A DNA stretch of 64,000 bases. Origin: Enhygromyxa salina. Lineage in GTDB: Bacteria > Myxococcota_A > Polyangia > Nannocystales > Nannocystaceae. Position 1 is the stretch's first letter. Every line of letters begins with the position of its first letter. Position numbers and translations under genes: made by a program. The stretch is taken from the NCBI RefSeq assembly GCF_000737335.2, contig NZ_JMCC02000044.1, positions 1-64,000 on the forward strand, read 5' to 3'. Positions 19,906 to 27,386 of this stretch are shown here, in pieces. The notes below the pieces were generated by a model. It made no database searches, had not been told where the DNA came from, and was given only the letters and a program-made list of their open reading frames with translations.

Positions 19906-20961
19906 ATGCGCGCGGGCTTGCGCAGCCTCGCGCGTGGGCATCACCTCAGCACTTCTTCCGCGGCGGCGATCTTTCGCGAGATCATGGCGGGCGCGTGCGA
20001 GCCCGCGCAGATCGGCGGCCTGTTGATGGCGCTCGCGCTCAAGGGCGAGACCATGGGGGAGATCAGCGGCGCGGCCGAGGCCATGCGCGAGGCGTCGACG
20101 CGGGTCCCGACCACGCGCGAGCGGGTGATCGACGTGTGCGGCACGGGCGGGAGCGGGGTCCCACGGCGCAACGTCTCGACTGCGGTCGCGTTGGCGGTCG
20201 CGGCCTGCGAGGTCGCGGTCGCCAAGCATGGCAACCGGGCCGCATCCAGCCGCAGCGGCAGCGCCGACGTGCTCGAGGCGCTCGGCGTCAACGTGGCCGC
20301 GGCGCCCGAAGTGGTGGGTCGCTGCGTCGACGAGATCGGGGTGGGCTTCTTGTTCGCGCGGACCTTGCACCCGGCCATGAAGCACGCCGGATCGGTCCGC
20401 GCCGCGCTCGGCGTGCCCACGGTGTTCAACCTGTTGGGCCCGCTCACCAACCCCGCGCGGGTCCGTCGGCAGCTGCTGGGGGTGTTCGACCCGTCTCGCT
20501 GCCATGATCTGGCGCGGGCGCTGGGCACCCTCGGGAGCGAGCGCGTGTTCGTGGTCCACGGGTTCCGGGCCGGCGTCACGGCGGGCCCAGGCGCCCCGGC
20601 GGGGATCGACGATCTCAGCCCCGAGGGGGAGTCGCTGGTCGTCGAGTGGCGCGACGGGGAGCTGCACGAGCATGTTTTGCGGCGCCGCGACGCGGGCCTG
20701 GCCGAGCAGCCCCTCAGCGATCTCGCGGGCGGAGACCCGGCGAGCAACGCCGCAGCGCTGCGCCGGCTGTTCGCTGGCGAGGCTGGGGCCTATCGGGATG
20801 CCGTGATTCACGCCGGCGCCCTGGCGTTGGTGGTGGCCGGTGACGAGCCGATCTCCACCTTGCCCGAGCAAGCCCGGCGCATCGCAGACGCCCTCGACCA
20901 CGGCCTCGCAGCCGCCCGGCTCGACGCGCTGATCGAAGCCTCCAGGTCCCCGGCGAGCTAG
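19906..20961 (+). CDS. trpD: Anthranilate phosphoribosyltransferase
   Basis: TrpD joins anthranilate to phosphoribosyl pyrophosphate. The motif DVCGTGGSG (PRPP site), the KHGNRAASSRSGSADVLEAL block and FNLLGPLTNPARVRRQ are complete. The ATG at 19906 gives a typical N-terminus; TTG 19867 or GTG 19873 would overlap trpG and add 11-13 residues. Behind the stop codon there are 301 bp with an R1 repeat before trpC, a break in otherwise tight operon spacing. Confidence 0.96.
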   Translation: MRAGLRSLARGHHLSTSSAAAIFREIMAGACEPAQIGGLLMALALKGETMGEISGAAEAMREASTRVPTTRERVIDVCGTGGSGVPRRNVSTAVALAVAACEVAVAKHGNRAASSRSGSADVLEALGVNVAAAPEVVGRCVDEIGVGFLFARTLHPAMKHAGSVRAALGVPTVFNLLGPLTNPARVRRQLLGVFDPSRCHDLARALGTLGSERVFVVHGFRAGVTAGPGAPAGIDDLSPEGESLVVEWRDGELHEHVLRRRDAGLAEQPLSDLAGGDPASNAAALRRLFAGEAGAYRDAVIHAGALALVVAGDEPISTLPEQARRIADALDHGLAAARLDALIEASRSPAS

Positions 20962-21262
20962 ATTTTCCGCACGTCGTGCCTCCAGCGAAGCCCCCCAGAT
21001 CTCCGCAGTTCGCTGGCCGCGAAGGGGCTGCAGTCGGCGAAGACTTGGGTTTCTGTGGGGTCCCATGGAAGACCAAACGCGAAGCGGCTGCAGTCGGCGA
21101 AGTGCCCGTGGACGTCCGCCGAAGCCACCCGAGCCCCCTCGTAGGGGGCCACACATGCGCCAGCGAACAAACGCCCCCGACGAGCGAAGCGACTGCGGTC
21201 GGCGAAGTGACTCGCCCTCTGTGGGGGTCAAAGGAAATCGGCTACGCTGCGCGGGGCGAGCG
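20962..21262 (+). repeat. Intergenic repeat R1 between trpD and trpC
   Basis: This gene-free spacer is built from repeats. Three copies of GAAGNGGCTGCAGTCGGCGAAG-type sequence lie at 21021-21042, 21081-21102 and 21186-21207. Between the last two is a block with CCGAAGCCACCCGAGCCCCC and a hairpin GCCCCCT-CGT-AGGGGGC, shared with 54960-55170 upstream of the radical SAM gene, where the loop is CCC. The start of trpC is 55 bp after the last copy. An open reading continues through it into trpC, but the repeat character argues that it is not coding. Confidence 0.75.
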
Positions 21263-22054
21263 ATGAGCGACCAACCGACCTACCTCGACGAGATCCTGGC
21301 GGCCAAGCGGTCCGAGCTGTCGTTGGGGCGGTCCGAGAACGCCAGCCTGCGGCAGATCGAGGCCGAGCTCGCTGGCGCTCCCGAGCCGCTCGACCTGTTG
21401 GCCGCGCTCTCAGCCGGGCCGAAGCCGCGGGCGATCGCCGAGTTCAAGCGCCGCTCTCCCAGCGAGGGCCTGCTGCGCGAGAACGCCGATCCACGCCACA
21501 TTGCGACGCTCTATGTCGACGCTGGCGCGGCCGCGATCAGCGTGCTCACGGATCGTCACTTCGACGGCAGCTTCGAGGATCTTCGCGCGGTTCGGTCCGC
21601 GGTCTCGGTCCCGATCTTGTGCAAGGACTTCATCCTCAGCCGCCAGCAGATCGTGCAGGCCCGGCGCGAGGGCGCCGACGCGATCTTGCTGATCGTCGCG
21701 GCGCTCGAGCCCCCGCATCTGCGAGATCTGCTCAATTTTGCCCACGATATTGGGTTGCAGGTCCTGGCCGAGGCCCACGGTGACCACGAGGTCGAGCGGG
21801 CGATGGCCGCTGGTGCCAAGATCATCGGGCTCAATTCGCGGGATCTGCAGACCTTCGAGGTCGATCTCGATCGCGTGATCCGTCACCGACCCGACGTGCC
21901 CAAGGGCTTCTTGTACGTTGGCGAGAGCGGCATCGCCACGCGCCAAGACGTCTCGCGGCTGCGCGCCGCCGGGGTCGACGCGGTGCTGGTTGGCTCGGTG
22001 CTGATGAAGGCCGAAGATCCCGGGGCCAAGCTCGCCGAGCTGTTCTCGGTCTGA
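21263..22054 (+). CDS. trpC: Indole-3-glycerol-phosphate synthase
   Basis: TrpC closes the indole ring to give indole-3-glycerol phosphate. The 263-residue TIM barrel begins MSDQPTYLDEILAAKR and has the conserved EFKRRSPSEG (catalytic Lys region), LTDRHFDGSFEDL, PILCKDFILSRQQI, GLNSRDLQTFEVDL and YVGESGI segments. The start at 21263 fits the family; the frame is open back to 21065, but that part is repeat R1. trpF follows after 11 bp. Confidence 0.96.
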   Translation: MSDQPTYLDEILAAKRSELSLGRSENASLRQIEAELAGAPEPLDLLAALSAGPKPRAIAEFKRRSPSEGLLRENADPRHIATLYVDAGAAAISVLTDRHFDGSFEDLRAVRSAVSVPILCKDFILSRQQIVQARREGADAILLIVAALEPPHLRDLLNFAHDIGLQVLAEAHGDHEVERAMAAGAKIIGLNSRDLQTFEVDLDRVIRHRPDVPKGFLYVGESGIATRQDVSRLRAAGVDAVLVGSVLMKAEDPGAKLAELFSV

Positions 22055-22065
22055 GGCCAGTCGGG

Positions 22066-22719
22066 ATGGCGGTTGGCCTGAAGATCTGCGGCCTGACCCG
22101 CGCCGAGGATCTGCGAGCGTGCGTCGAGCTGGGCGTTGACGCGATCGGGCTCAACCTGTGGCCCTCGTCCAAGCGCTTCGTGGATCCGACGGCCGCAGCC
22201 GAATTGCTCGCTGCGGGCGAGCGCGACCTCGACCAACACCCGGCCCCGACCCGGGTGGGCGTGTTCGTTGACGCCGGGCTGGCCGACACCGAGCGTGCGA
22301 TCGCCTCGCTGGATCTCGATCTGTTGCAGCCGCACGGCGACGCCCCGGTCCAGCCCTACGCCGAGCTCGCGCTGCGCTACGAGATCGGGTGGATCTGGGT
22401 GATACGCGGCACGCCTGCGCTCGAGCGCCTGCGGGTGCCCGCGCTGGCGCCAGCCTGGGTGCTCCTCGACGCGGCGGTGCCAGGCTTTGGTGGGGCAGGG
22501 CGGCAAACCGACTGGGGGTGGGCGGCCGAGGCCGTGGCCGCGCTCGCGCCCTTGCCCGTGTGGCTCGCTGGCGGGATCACGCCAGACAACGCCGCCCAGG
22601 CGATCCCGCGGGTGCAGCCGGCGGGGATCGACGTCGCCAGCGGAGCCGAGCTACCGGGGGCAGCGGGGCACAAGCAACGCGACGCGATCGCGGCGCTGGT
22701 CGCCGCCTGCCGGCGGTGA
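22066..22719 (+). CDS. trpF: Phosphoribosylanthranilate isomerase
   Basis: TrpF performs the Amadori rearrangement of phosphoribosylanthranilate. The 217-residue barrel starts MAVGLKICGLTRAEDL with the catalytic Cys in KICGLT, and has the GLNLWPSSKRFV, VGVFVD, LLQPHGD and AGGITPDNA motifs. The acid residue equivalent sits in the LLDAAVPGFGGAG strand, where the family usually has LLDs...GGTG. It is the last gene before the inserted HipA-like/HIRAN pair. Confidence 0.94.
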   Translation: MAVGLKICGLTRAEDLRACVELGVDAIGLNLWPSSKRFVDPTAAAELLAAGERDLDQHPAPTRVGVFVDAGLADTERAIASLDLDLLQPHGDAPVQPYAELALRYEIGWIWVIRGTPALERLRVPALAPAWVLLDAAVPGFGGAGRQTDWGWAAEAVAALAPLPVWLAGGITPDNAAQAIPRVQPAGIDVASGAELPGAAGHKQRDAIAALVAACRR

Positions 22720-22762
22720 AGCGTCAACCCAACTGGGCCATGTGATAGGTTCTGCCCGGCCC

Positions 22763-23659
22763 GTGAAACTGCCGCCGTTTGACATCGTCAGCGTCGACCC
22801 CTCAGCCGAGCGCGAGCACGAGCAGATGGGGTCAAAGCCCAAATACTGGTTTCGAGTCGATGGTAAAATGTGGCTGTTCAAGCGCTGTCGGCCGGGTACC
22901 GGCGAGGACTGGGCGGAGAAGCTCGCCGCAGAGGTCGCTGCCCTGCTTGGGCTGCCGCATGCACGCGTCGAACTCGCCGAAGACGAAGGCGGTCGCGGCA
23001 GTGTTTGTTTGGACTTTGCGGGCGGGGGGGACTTGATCCACGGCAACGAGCTGCTGTGGCAGATGGACAGCGGCTACCCCCGGGAGAAGATTTGGCGAGT
23101 CTCGGCACACACGGTCGAAAATGTGGTGCATGTGCTCTCGAGCCCAAGCCTCGAAGCGCCCGCCTCCACGGTTCAGCAACTTGGCATGACCGCGGCACAG
23201 GTGTTCGTCGGCTATCTCGCCCTAGATGCGCTGATTGGGAATGGCGATCGACATCACGAGAACTGGGGATTGCTCCGGTTTGGAGACCGCGTCGCCCTCG
23301 CCCCAACCTACGACCACGCCTCGAGCCTTGGGCGCGAGCTCCGTGATGAGAAGCGACGTGCCTCATTGGTGGGGCACCGGGTTACGTCGTACGCGCAGAG
23401 GGCTCGTTCCGCGCTGTACGGGTCCTCATCTGACAGTCGGCCGCTCTCAACGCACGCGGCATTTTGGCAGGCGTCAGCGAGAGTGGAAGGGTCTCGCGCG
23501 GCGTGGGTGGCGCGCGTTGCAGGCATCACGCCGCATGCGCTGGATCAGATCATCCAGCGGATTCCTTCCGGGCGTATAAGCCAAGAGGGACGGCAGTTCG
23601 CCCGGCGACTCATGCTCGAAAATCAGAGCATGCTTTGCAAAGAACCGGCAGCGTCATGA
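22763..23659 (+). CDS. HipA/HipT-like serine/threonine kinase, putative toxin
   Basis: A 298-residue kinase of the HipA superfamily. The catalytic loop reads GNGDRHHENWGLL (Asp162, Asn167), matching NxDxHxKN of HipA, and the metal-binding Asp184 is in TYDHASSLG. A probable ATP-binding lysine is Lys40 in WLFKRC, after a GSKPKYWF glycine-rich segment. It lacks the separate HipA N-terminal subdomain, as HipT proteins do. The GTG at 22763 is used; GTG 22742 and ATG 22826 are alternatives. The stop overlaps the ATG of the next gene (ATGA). Base composition is visibly less GC-rich than the trp genes around it, which points to acquisition. HipA kinases phosphorylate tRNA synthetases; the target here is unknown. 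Confidence 0.78.
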   Translation: MKLPPFDIVSVDPSAEREHEQMGSKPKYWFRVDGKMWLFKRCRPGTGEDWAEKLAAEVAALLGLPHARVELAEDEGGRGSVCLDFAGGGDLIHGNELLWQMDSGYPREKIWRVSAHTVENVVHVLSSPSLEAPASTVQQLGMTAAQVFVGYLALDALIGNGDRHHENWGLLRFGDRVALAPTYDHASSLGRELRDEKRRASLVGHRVTSYAQRARSALYGSSSDSRPLSTHAAFWQASARVEGSRAAWVARVAGITPHALDQIIQRIPSGRISQEGRQFARRLMLENQSMLCKEPAAS

Positions 23660-24402
23660 GCACTCGTCATCCAGACCTCTTCGTCGCTTGGCAGGACACC
23701 GTCGAACGGGGCATCTATCCTGTCGCGCGGCTGCGGGTAGAGGACGCAGATCAGCCGATCTACGAGTTTCGCTACATCCAAGGCGCGTTAGAGGCGAAAA
23801 CGCGCGGTTTTGTCGCGTTCGAGAGCTTCCCGCAGCTGTCTCAGACCTACCGGGGTCACGAGCTGTTTCCGTTCTTCAAGAACCGGGTGATGCCACCGAA
23901 CCGGCCAGACTACGCCGGATATGTCGCAGAGCTCGGTCTCTCGGTCGAGACGGCAAACCCTCTGTCGCTTTTGGCTCGCAGCGGCGGGGTGCGAGCGACT
24001 GACCGTCTGGAGATCTATGCGGCCGCAAGTGACGACGCGAGCGCGAGCGTCTGGTATTTTCTGTTGCGAGGAATTCGCCACCTTCCGCCCTCTGCGGAAG
24101 CACGGAGCTCTAGTCTCAAACCGGGCGACTCCTTGTACGTCATGCGAGACGTGCAGAATTCGTACAACCACCGGGCACTCCTGCTGCGCTCGGATGACAA
24201 CGTCAATCTTGGCTACGTCCCCGATCTGCTGGTTGATGACCTGGCGAGCCTCGATCTCTCGCCCGAGAACTTCAAGGTCACGGTCTCCCAGGTAAATCCC
24301 CGGCCGTCGCCGATCGGCCATCGAGTCCTGTGCCACGTCCAGTTGCGCTGGCCCGACGGACGCAAGCCCTTCATGTCCGAACGCTTCGCTCCGTTGGGAT
24401 AG
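23656..24402 (+). CDS. HipS-like/HIRAN-domain protein, putative partner of the HipA-like kinase
   Basis: The 248-residue product has two parts. Residues about 20-115 (YEFRYIQGALEAKTRGFVAF, FPFFKNRVM, then LLARSGGVRATD) resemble the N-terminal subdomain of HipA, which exists separately as HipS in three-part modules. Residues about 155-205 (GDSLYVMRDVQNSYNHRALL, then LGYVPDLLVDDL) look like a HIRAN domain, a nucleic-acid-end-binding fold. It overlaps the kinase gene by four bases. The most economical reading is that it binds and restrains the kinase, as an antitoxin or accessory subunit. No HipB-type helix-turn-helix gene is present. Lower GC than the neighbours. Function is inferred from motifs and context. 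Confidence 0.65.
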   Translation: MSTRHPDLFVAWQDTVERGIYPVARLRVEDADQPIYEFRYIQGALEAKTRGFVAFESFPQLSQTYRGHELFPFFKNRVMPPNRPDYAGYVAELGLSVETANPLSLLARSGGVRATDRLEIYAAASDDASASVWYFLLRGIRHLPPSAEARSSSLKPGDSLYVMRDVQNSYNHRALLLRSDDNVNLGYVPDLLVDDLASLDLSPENFKVTVSQVNPRPSPIGHRVLCHVQLRWPDGRKPFMSERFAPLG

Positions 24403-24451
24403 TTCGCTGCCGGCGGTGAGCCAGTCGACGAAGGCGTCCGCAAGCGGCCGA
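24403..24451 (+). repeat. 49-bp intergenic repeat R2, copy 2 (after the HIRAN gene)
   Basis: This starts directly at the base after the HIRAN stop codon and matches 17008-17056 at 43 of 49 positions, same orientation. It ends 70 bp before trpB. Its position at the exact end of the inserted pair makes it a candidate junction or recombination scar. Confidence 0.75.
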
Positions 24452-24521
24452 CATCGAAGCCTCCTGGCGCCTTCAATCGCAGCGCTTGCCGAGCCGCCGC
24501 GGGTCCGCAAAGCTGCCCGCG

Positions 24522-25793
24522 ATGGCCGACATCCCCCCAGACAGCGACAGCCCAGCCGCGCTCGGCGACTTTGGCCAGTTCGGCGGGCGCTATGTGGCCG
24601 AGACTCTGATGCCGGCCGTCGAGCAGCTCGCCCGCGAGTGGCCGCTCGCGTGGGCGGACGAGGCGTTTCGGGCCGACTATTCGCGGATCCTCTCGGAGTA
24701 CGTGGGCCGGCCTTCGCCGCTGACCCCGGCGCCGCGCCTGGCCGCGGCGATCGGCGGCGGACAGATCTGGCTCAAGCGCGAAGATCTCAACCACACGGGC
24801 GCGCACAAGATCAACAACTGCGTCGGCCAGGTGCTGCTCGCCCGGCGGCTCGGCAAGACCCGGATCATCGCCGAGACCGGGGCCGGCCAGCACGGCGTCG
24901 CCACGGCCACCGTGTGCGCCTACTTCGGCCTGCCTTGCGTGGTCTACATGGGCGCCGAGGACGTCGCGCGCCAGGCCTTGAACGTGTTCCGCATGCGCTT
25001 GCTCGGCGCCGAGGTCCGCCCCGTGCAGGCCGGGTCCGCGACGCTCAAAGACGCGATCAACGAGGCGCTGCGCGACTGGGTCGCCAACGTCGCGGACACG
25101 CACTACGTGATTGGATCGGTGATGGGACCCGATCCCTATCCCAGCATGGTCCGCGATCTGCAGCGGGTGATCGGCGACGAAGCGCGGGCGCAGTGCCTCG
25201 ATCGGATCGGGTCACTGCCCGACGCGGTCGTGGCCTGCGTCGGCGGGGGCTCCAACGCGATCGGGATCTTCGCGGCCTTCATCGATGATCCCGGCGTGCA
25301 GCTGATCGGCGTTGAAGCGGCGGGCGAGGGCCTCGACGGCCGCCACGCGGCGACGATGAGCCGCGGTGAGGTCGGCGTCTATCACGGCATGCGCAGCCTG
25401 GTGCTGCAAGACGACGACGGGCAGCTGCAAGAAGCCCACTCGATCTCGGCCGGGCTCGACTACCCGGGGATCGGCCCCGAGCACGCGTACCTGCGCGAGC
25501 GCGGCCGGGCCCGCTACCTCGCCATCGATGACGAACAGGCGCTCGCGGCGTTGAGCCTGCTGTCGCGCACAGAAGGGATCATCCCCGCGCTCGAGACCGC
25601 CCACGCGCTCGCGGCCCTCGAGTCGCTCGTCGCCGAGCTCGGGCCCAAGGCGAAGATCCTCGTCAACCTGTCGGGCCGCGGGGACAAGGACATGCACACG
25701 GTCATGGGCCGGCTCGACGCCGAGTCGCTCGCGCTGGTCGAGCGCGCCCGCGCGCACAGCAGCCAGACCAAGCTGGGGGAGGGGACACGATGA
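24522..25793 (+). CDS. trpB: Tryptophan synthase beta chain
   Basis: TrpB condenses indole with serine. The 423-residue protein begins with the FGQFGGRYVAETLMPA signature, carries the pyridoxal-phosphate lysine at residue 96 in THTGAHKINN-type sequence (here NHTGAHKINNC), AETGAGQHGVATAT, GGGSNAIG for phosphate binding and the C-terminal LSGRGDKDM. The start at 24522 is chosen over 24486 by family alignment. It overlaps trpA by four bases. Separation from trpF by the HipA-like pair may reduce its coupling to the upstream genes. Confidence 0.97.
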   Translation: MADIPPDSDSPAALGDFGQFGGRYVAETLMPAVEQLAREWPLAWADEAFRADYSRILSEYVGRPSPLTPAPRLAAAIGGGQIWLKREDLNHTGAHKINNCVGQVLLARRLGKTRIIAETGAGQHGVATATVCAYFGLPCVVYMGAEDVARQALNVFRMRLLGAEVRPVQAGSATLKDAINEALRDWVANVADTHYVIGSVMGPDPYPSMVRDLQRVIGDEARAQCLDRIGSLPDAVVACVGGGSNAIGIFAAFIDDPGVQLIGVEAAGEGLDGRHAATMSRGEVGVYHGMRSLVLQDDDGQLQEAHSISAGLDYPGIGPEHAYLRERGRARYLAIDDEQALAALSLLSRTEGIIPALETAHALAALESLVAELGPKAKILVNLSGRGDKDMHTVMGRLDAESLALVERARAHSSQTKLGEGTR

Positions 25794-26611
25794 GCGCGGT
25801 GCAGCCCGGCAGGATCGCCGCCGCGTTCGAGCGCTGTCGCGGACAGGGGCGCGCGGCGCTGGTTGGTTATTTGACTGGCTTCGACCCCGATCACGAGCGC
25901 GGCCTCGCCAGCTTGATCGCCGCGTGTGAGGCCGGCGTCGATGTCCTCGAGCTTGGCGTACCGTTCTCCGATCCGACCGCTGACGGGCCCGAGATCCAGT
26001 CCGCGATGGTCCGGGCGCTCGCGGCTGGAGCCACCCTCGAGGGGGTGCTCGCCCTCGCCAGCGCCGTGCGCTCGCGCTTCGCCGAGCTCCCGATCGTGCT
26101 GTTTTCGTACGCCAACCCGCTGCTGCGTGCGTGCAGTCGCGACGCCGCGGGGGCGCGCGGCTTTTGTCAGCGCCTGCGCGATCTCGGCGTCGACGCGCTG
26201 CTGGTCGTGGATCTGCCGCCCGAGCAAGCCTCGATCCTGCGCGCCCCAGCCCGGGCCGCCAACCTCGACTGGATCGGTCTGTGCGCGCCGACCAGCCCGC
26301 CAGCGCGGCTCGACAAGATCGTCGAGGCGGCCAGCGGGTTCGTCTACGCCGTGAGCCTGACAGGCGTGACCGGCTCGGCGCTCGACGCCAACAGCCACTC
26401 GCTGCGCTCGCAGCTCGAAGACCTTCGTGGTCGCACGCAGCTGCCGATCGCCGTTGGGTTTGGGGTCCGCGAGCCATCCCAAGTTCGGGCCCTCGCCCCG
26501 CAAGTGGATGGGGTCGTGGTCGGCAGCGCCTTGGTCAAGGCGGGCCGCTCCGGCCCCGATCCGCTCGCGTCCCTGGTCGCGGACTTGCGCGCGGCCACCA
26601 GCAAGGGCTGA
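25790..26611 (+). CDS. trpA: Tryptophan synthase alpha chain
   Basis: TrpA cleaves indole-3-glycerol phosphate and channels indole to TrpB. The 273-residue barrel has YLTGFDPDHE, the catalytic Glu in DVLELGVPFSDPTADGP with the Asp in the same block, and the phosphate-binding GFGVREPSQV and GSALVK loops. It overlaps trpB (ATGA). Length is normal. It is the last biosynthetic gene of the cluster. Confidence 0.97.
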   Translation: MSAVQPGRIAAAFERCRGQGRAALVGYLTGFDPDHERGLASLIAACEAGVDVLELGVPFSDPTADGPEIQSAMVRALAAGATLEGVLALASAVRSRFAELPIVLFSYANPLLRACSRDAAGARGFCQRLRDLGVDALLVVDLPPEQASILRAPARAANLDWIGLCAPTSPPARLDKIVEAASGFVYAVSLTGVTGSALDANSHSLRSQLEDLRGRTQLPIAVGFGVREPSQVRALAPQVDGVVVGSALVKAGRSGPDPLASLVADLRAATSKG

Positions 26612-26633
26612 GCCCGGGCGCGAGCATGTTGTC

Positions 26634-26661
26634 GCCCAAACAGACCACGGTGCTGTTGGGC
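26634..26661 (+). other. Hairpin after trpA
   Basis: GCCCAAACAG pairs with CTGTTGGGC (one bulge) and the loop can extend the stem with ACC/GGT. It lies 23 bp after the trpA stop in the 154-bp spacer before the TPM gene. No U-run follows, so it may be a processing or pause site rather than a terminator. Confidence 0.35.
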
Positions 26662-26765
26662 AAGCTGTGTGTGCAGCTGGGTGCTTGCGGCACGCACCGA
26701 CGCTCGCGAACCGCGCGACCCGACCGCGCTCCACGCTGCGACGGATCACGTTATCCTCGCGGTGC

Positions 26766-27386
26766 ATGCCCGCGTTCTCGAGCGAGGAGGACAAGTCGGC
26801 CCTCGTCGCCGCGATCAAAGCAGTCGAGGCGCGGACCAGCGCCGAGCTCGTGATCTGCGTGCGCCGTCAGTCGGCGTCGTACCTTCACGCGGACTTGCTC
26901 GCCGGCATCGTCGCCGCCACCGCCACGCTCGCGTGTCTGCTGTATCTCCCGGTCAACTTTGGGCTGCACACCTTCTTGATCGACCCGGTCGTGATTGGCC
27001 TCGCGGTGGGTCTGCTGAGCTCGCGCGCGCTCACGCTGCGCCGCTGGCTGACCCGCGGATCCGTGCGCAGCCACAACGTGAGCCAGGCCGCCCACGCCAC
27101 GTTCTTCGCGAAGGGTATCCGCCGGACCACCGAGGCGATCGGCATCCTGCTCTACATCTCTCGGCTCGAGGGTCGCGCCGAGGTCATCATCGATGACGGC
27201 GTCGCGCGGGCGGTCCCCGCGTCGGACTGGCGCGCGGCCGTCGAGGTGATTCAGGGCTTGGTCCGGACCGGCGCCGAGACCCGCGTTGTGTGCAAGGCGA
27301 TCGTGGCGCTCGCGGACGTGCTGGAACCCTGCTTGCCGCGCAGCGAAGACGACGTCAACGAGCTGTCCGACGAGGTTCACGAATGA
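26766..27386 (+). CDS. TPM-domain-like membrane protein
   Basis: A 206-residue protein beginning MPAFSSEEDKSALVAAIKAV followed by EARTSAELVICVRR, the pattern of TPM (TLP18.3/Psb32/MOLO-1) domains of the short variety. Two membrane segments (about residues 39-60 and 72-92) interrupt it, and the second half has FAKGIRRTTEAIGILLYIS and EVIIDDGVARAVP, which is typical of the family. TPM domains are linked with membrane protein repair and phosphatase activity in plants; the bacterial role is unclear. Its stop overlaps the start of the Tim44-like gene (ATGA). It heads a four-gene unit. Confidence 0.75.
   Translation: MPAFSSEEDKSALVAAIKAVEARTSAELVICVRRQSASYLHADLLAGIVAATATLACLLYLPVNFGLHTFLIDPVVIGLAVGLLSSRALTLRRWLTRGSVRSHNVSQAAHATFFAKGIRRTTEAIGILLYISRLEGRAEVIIDDGVARAVPASDWRAAVEVIQGLVRTGAETRVVCKAIVALADVLEPCLPRSEDDVNELSDEVHE

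Noticed and set aside
21065..21262. A 66-codon N-terminal extension of trpC
   Set aside because: It would translate the R1 repeat; family alignment starts at 21263.
26634..26661. A trpA terminator
   Set aside because: A stem is present but no U-run follows, so it is listed only as a hairpin.
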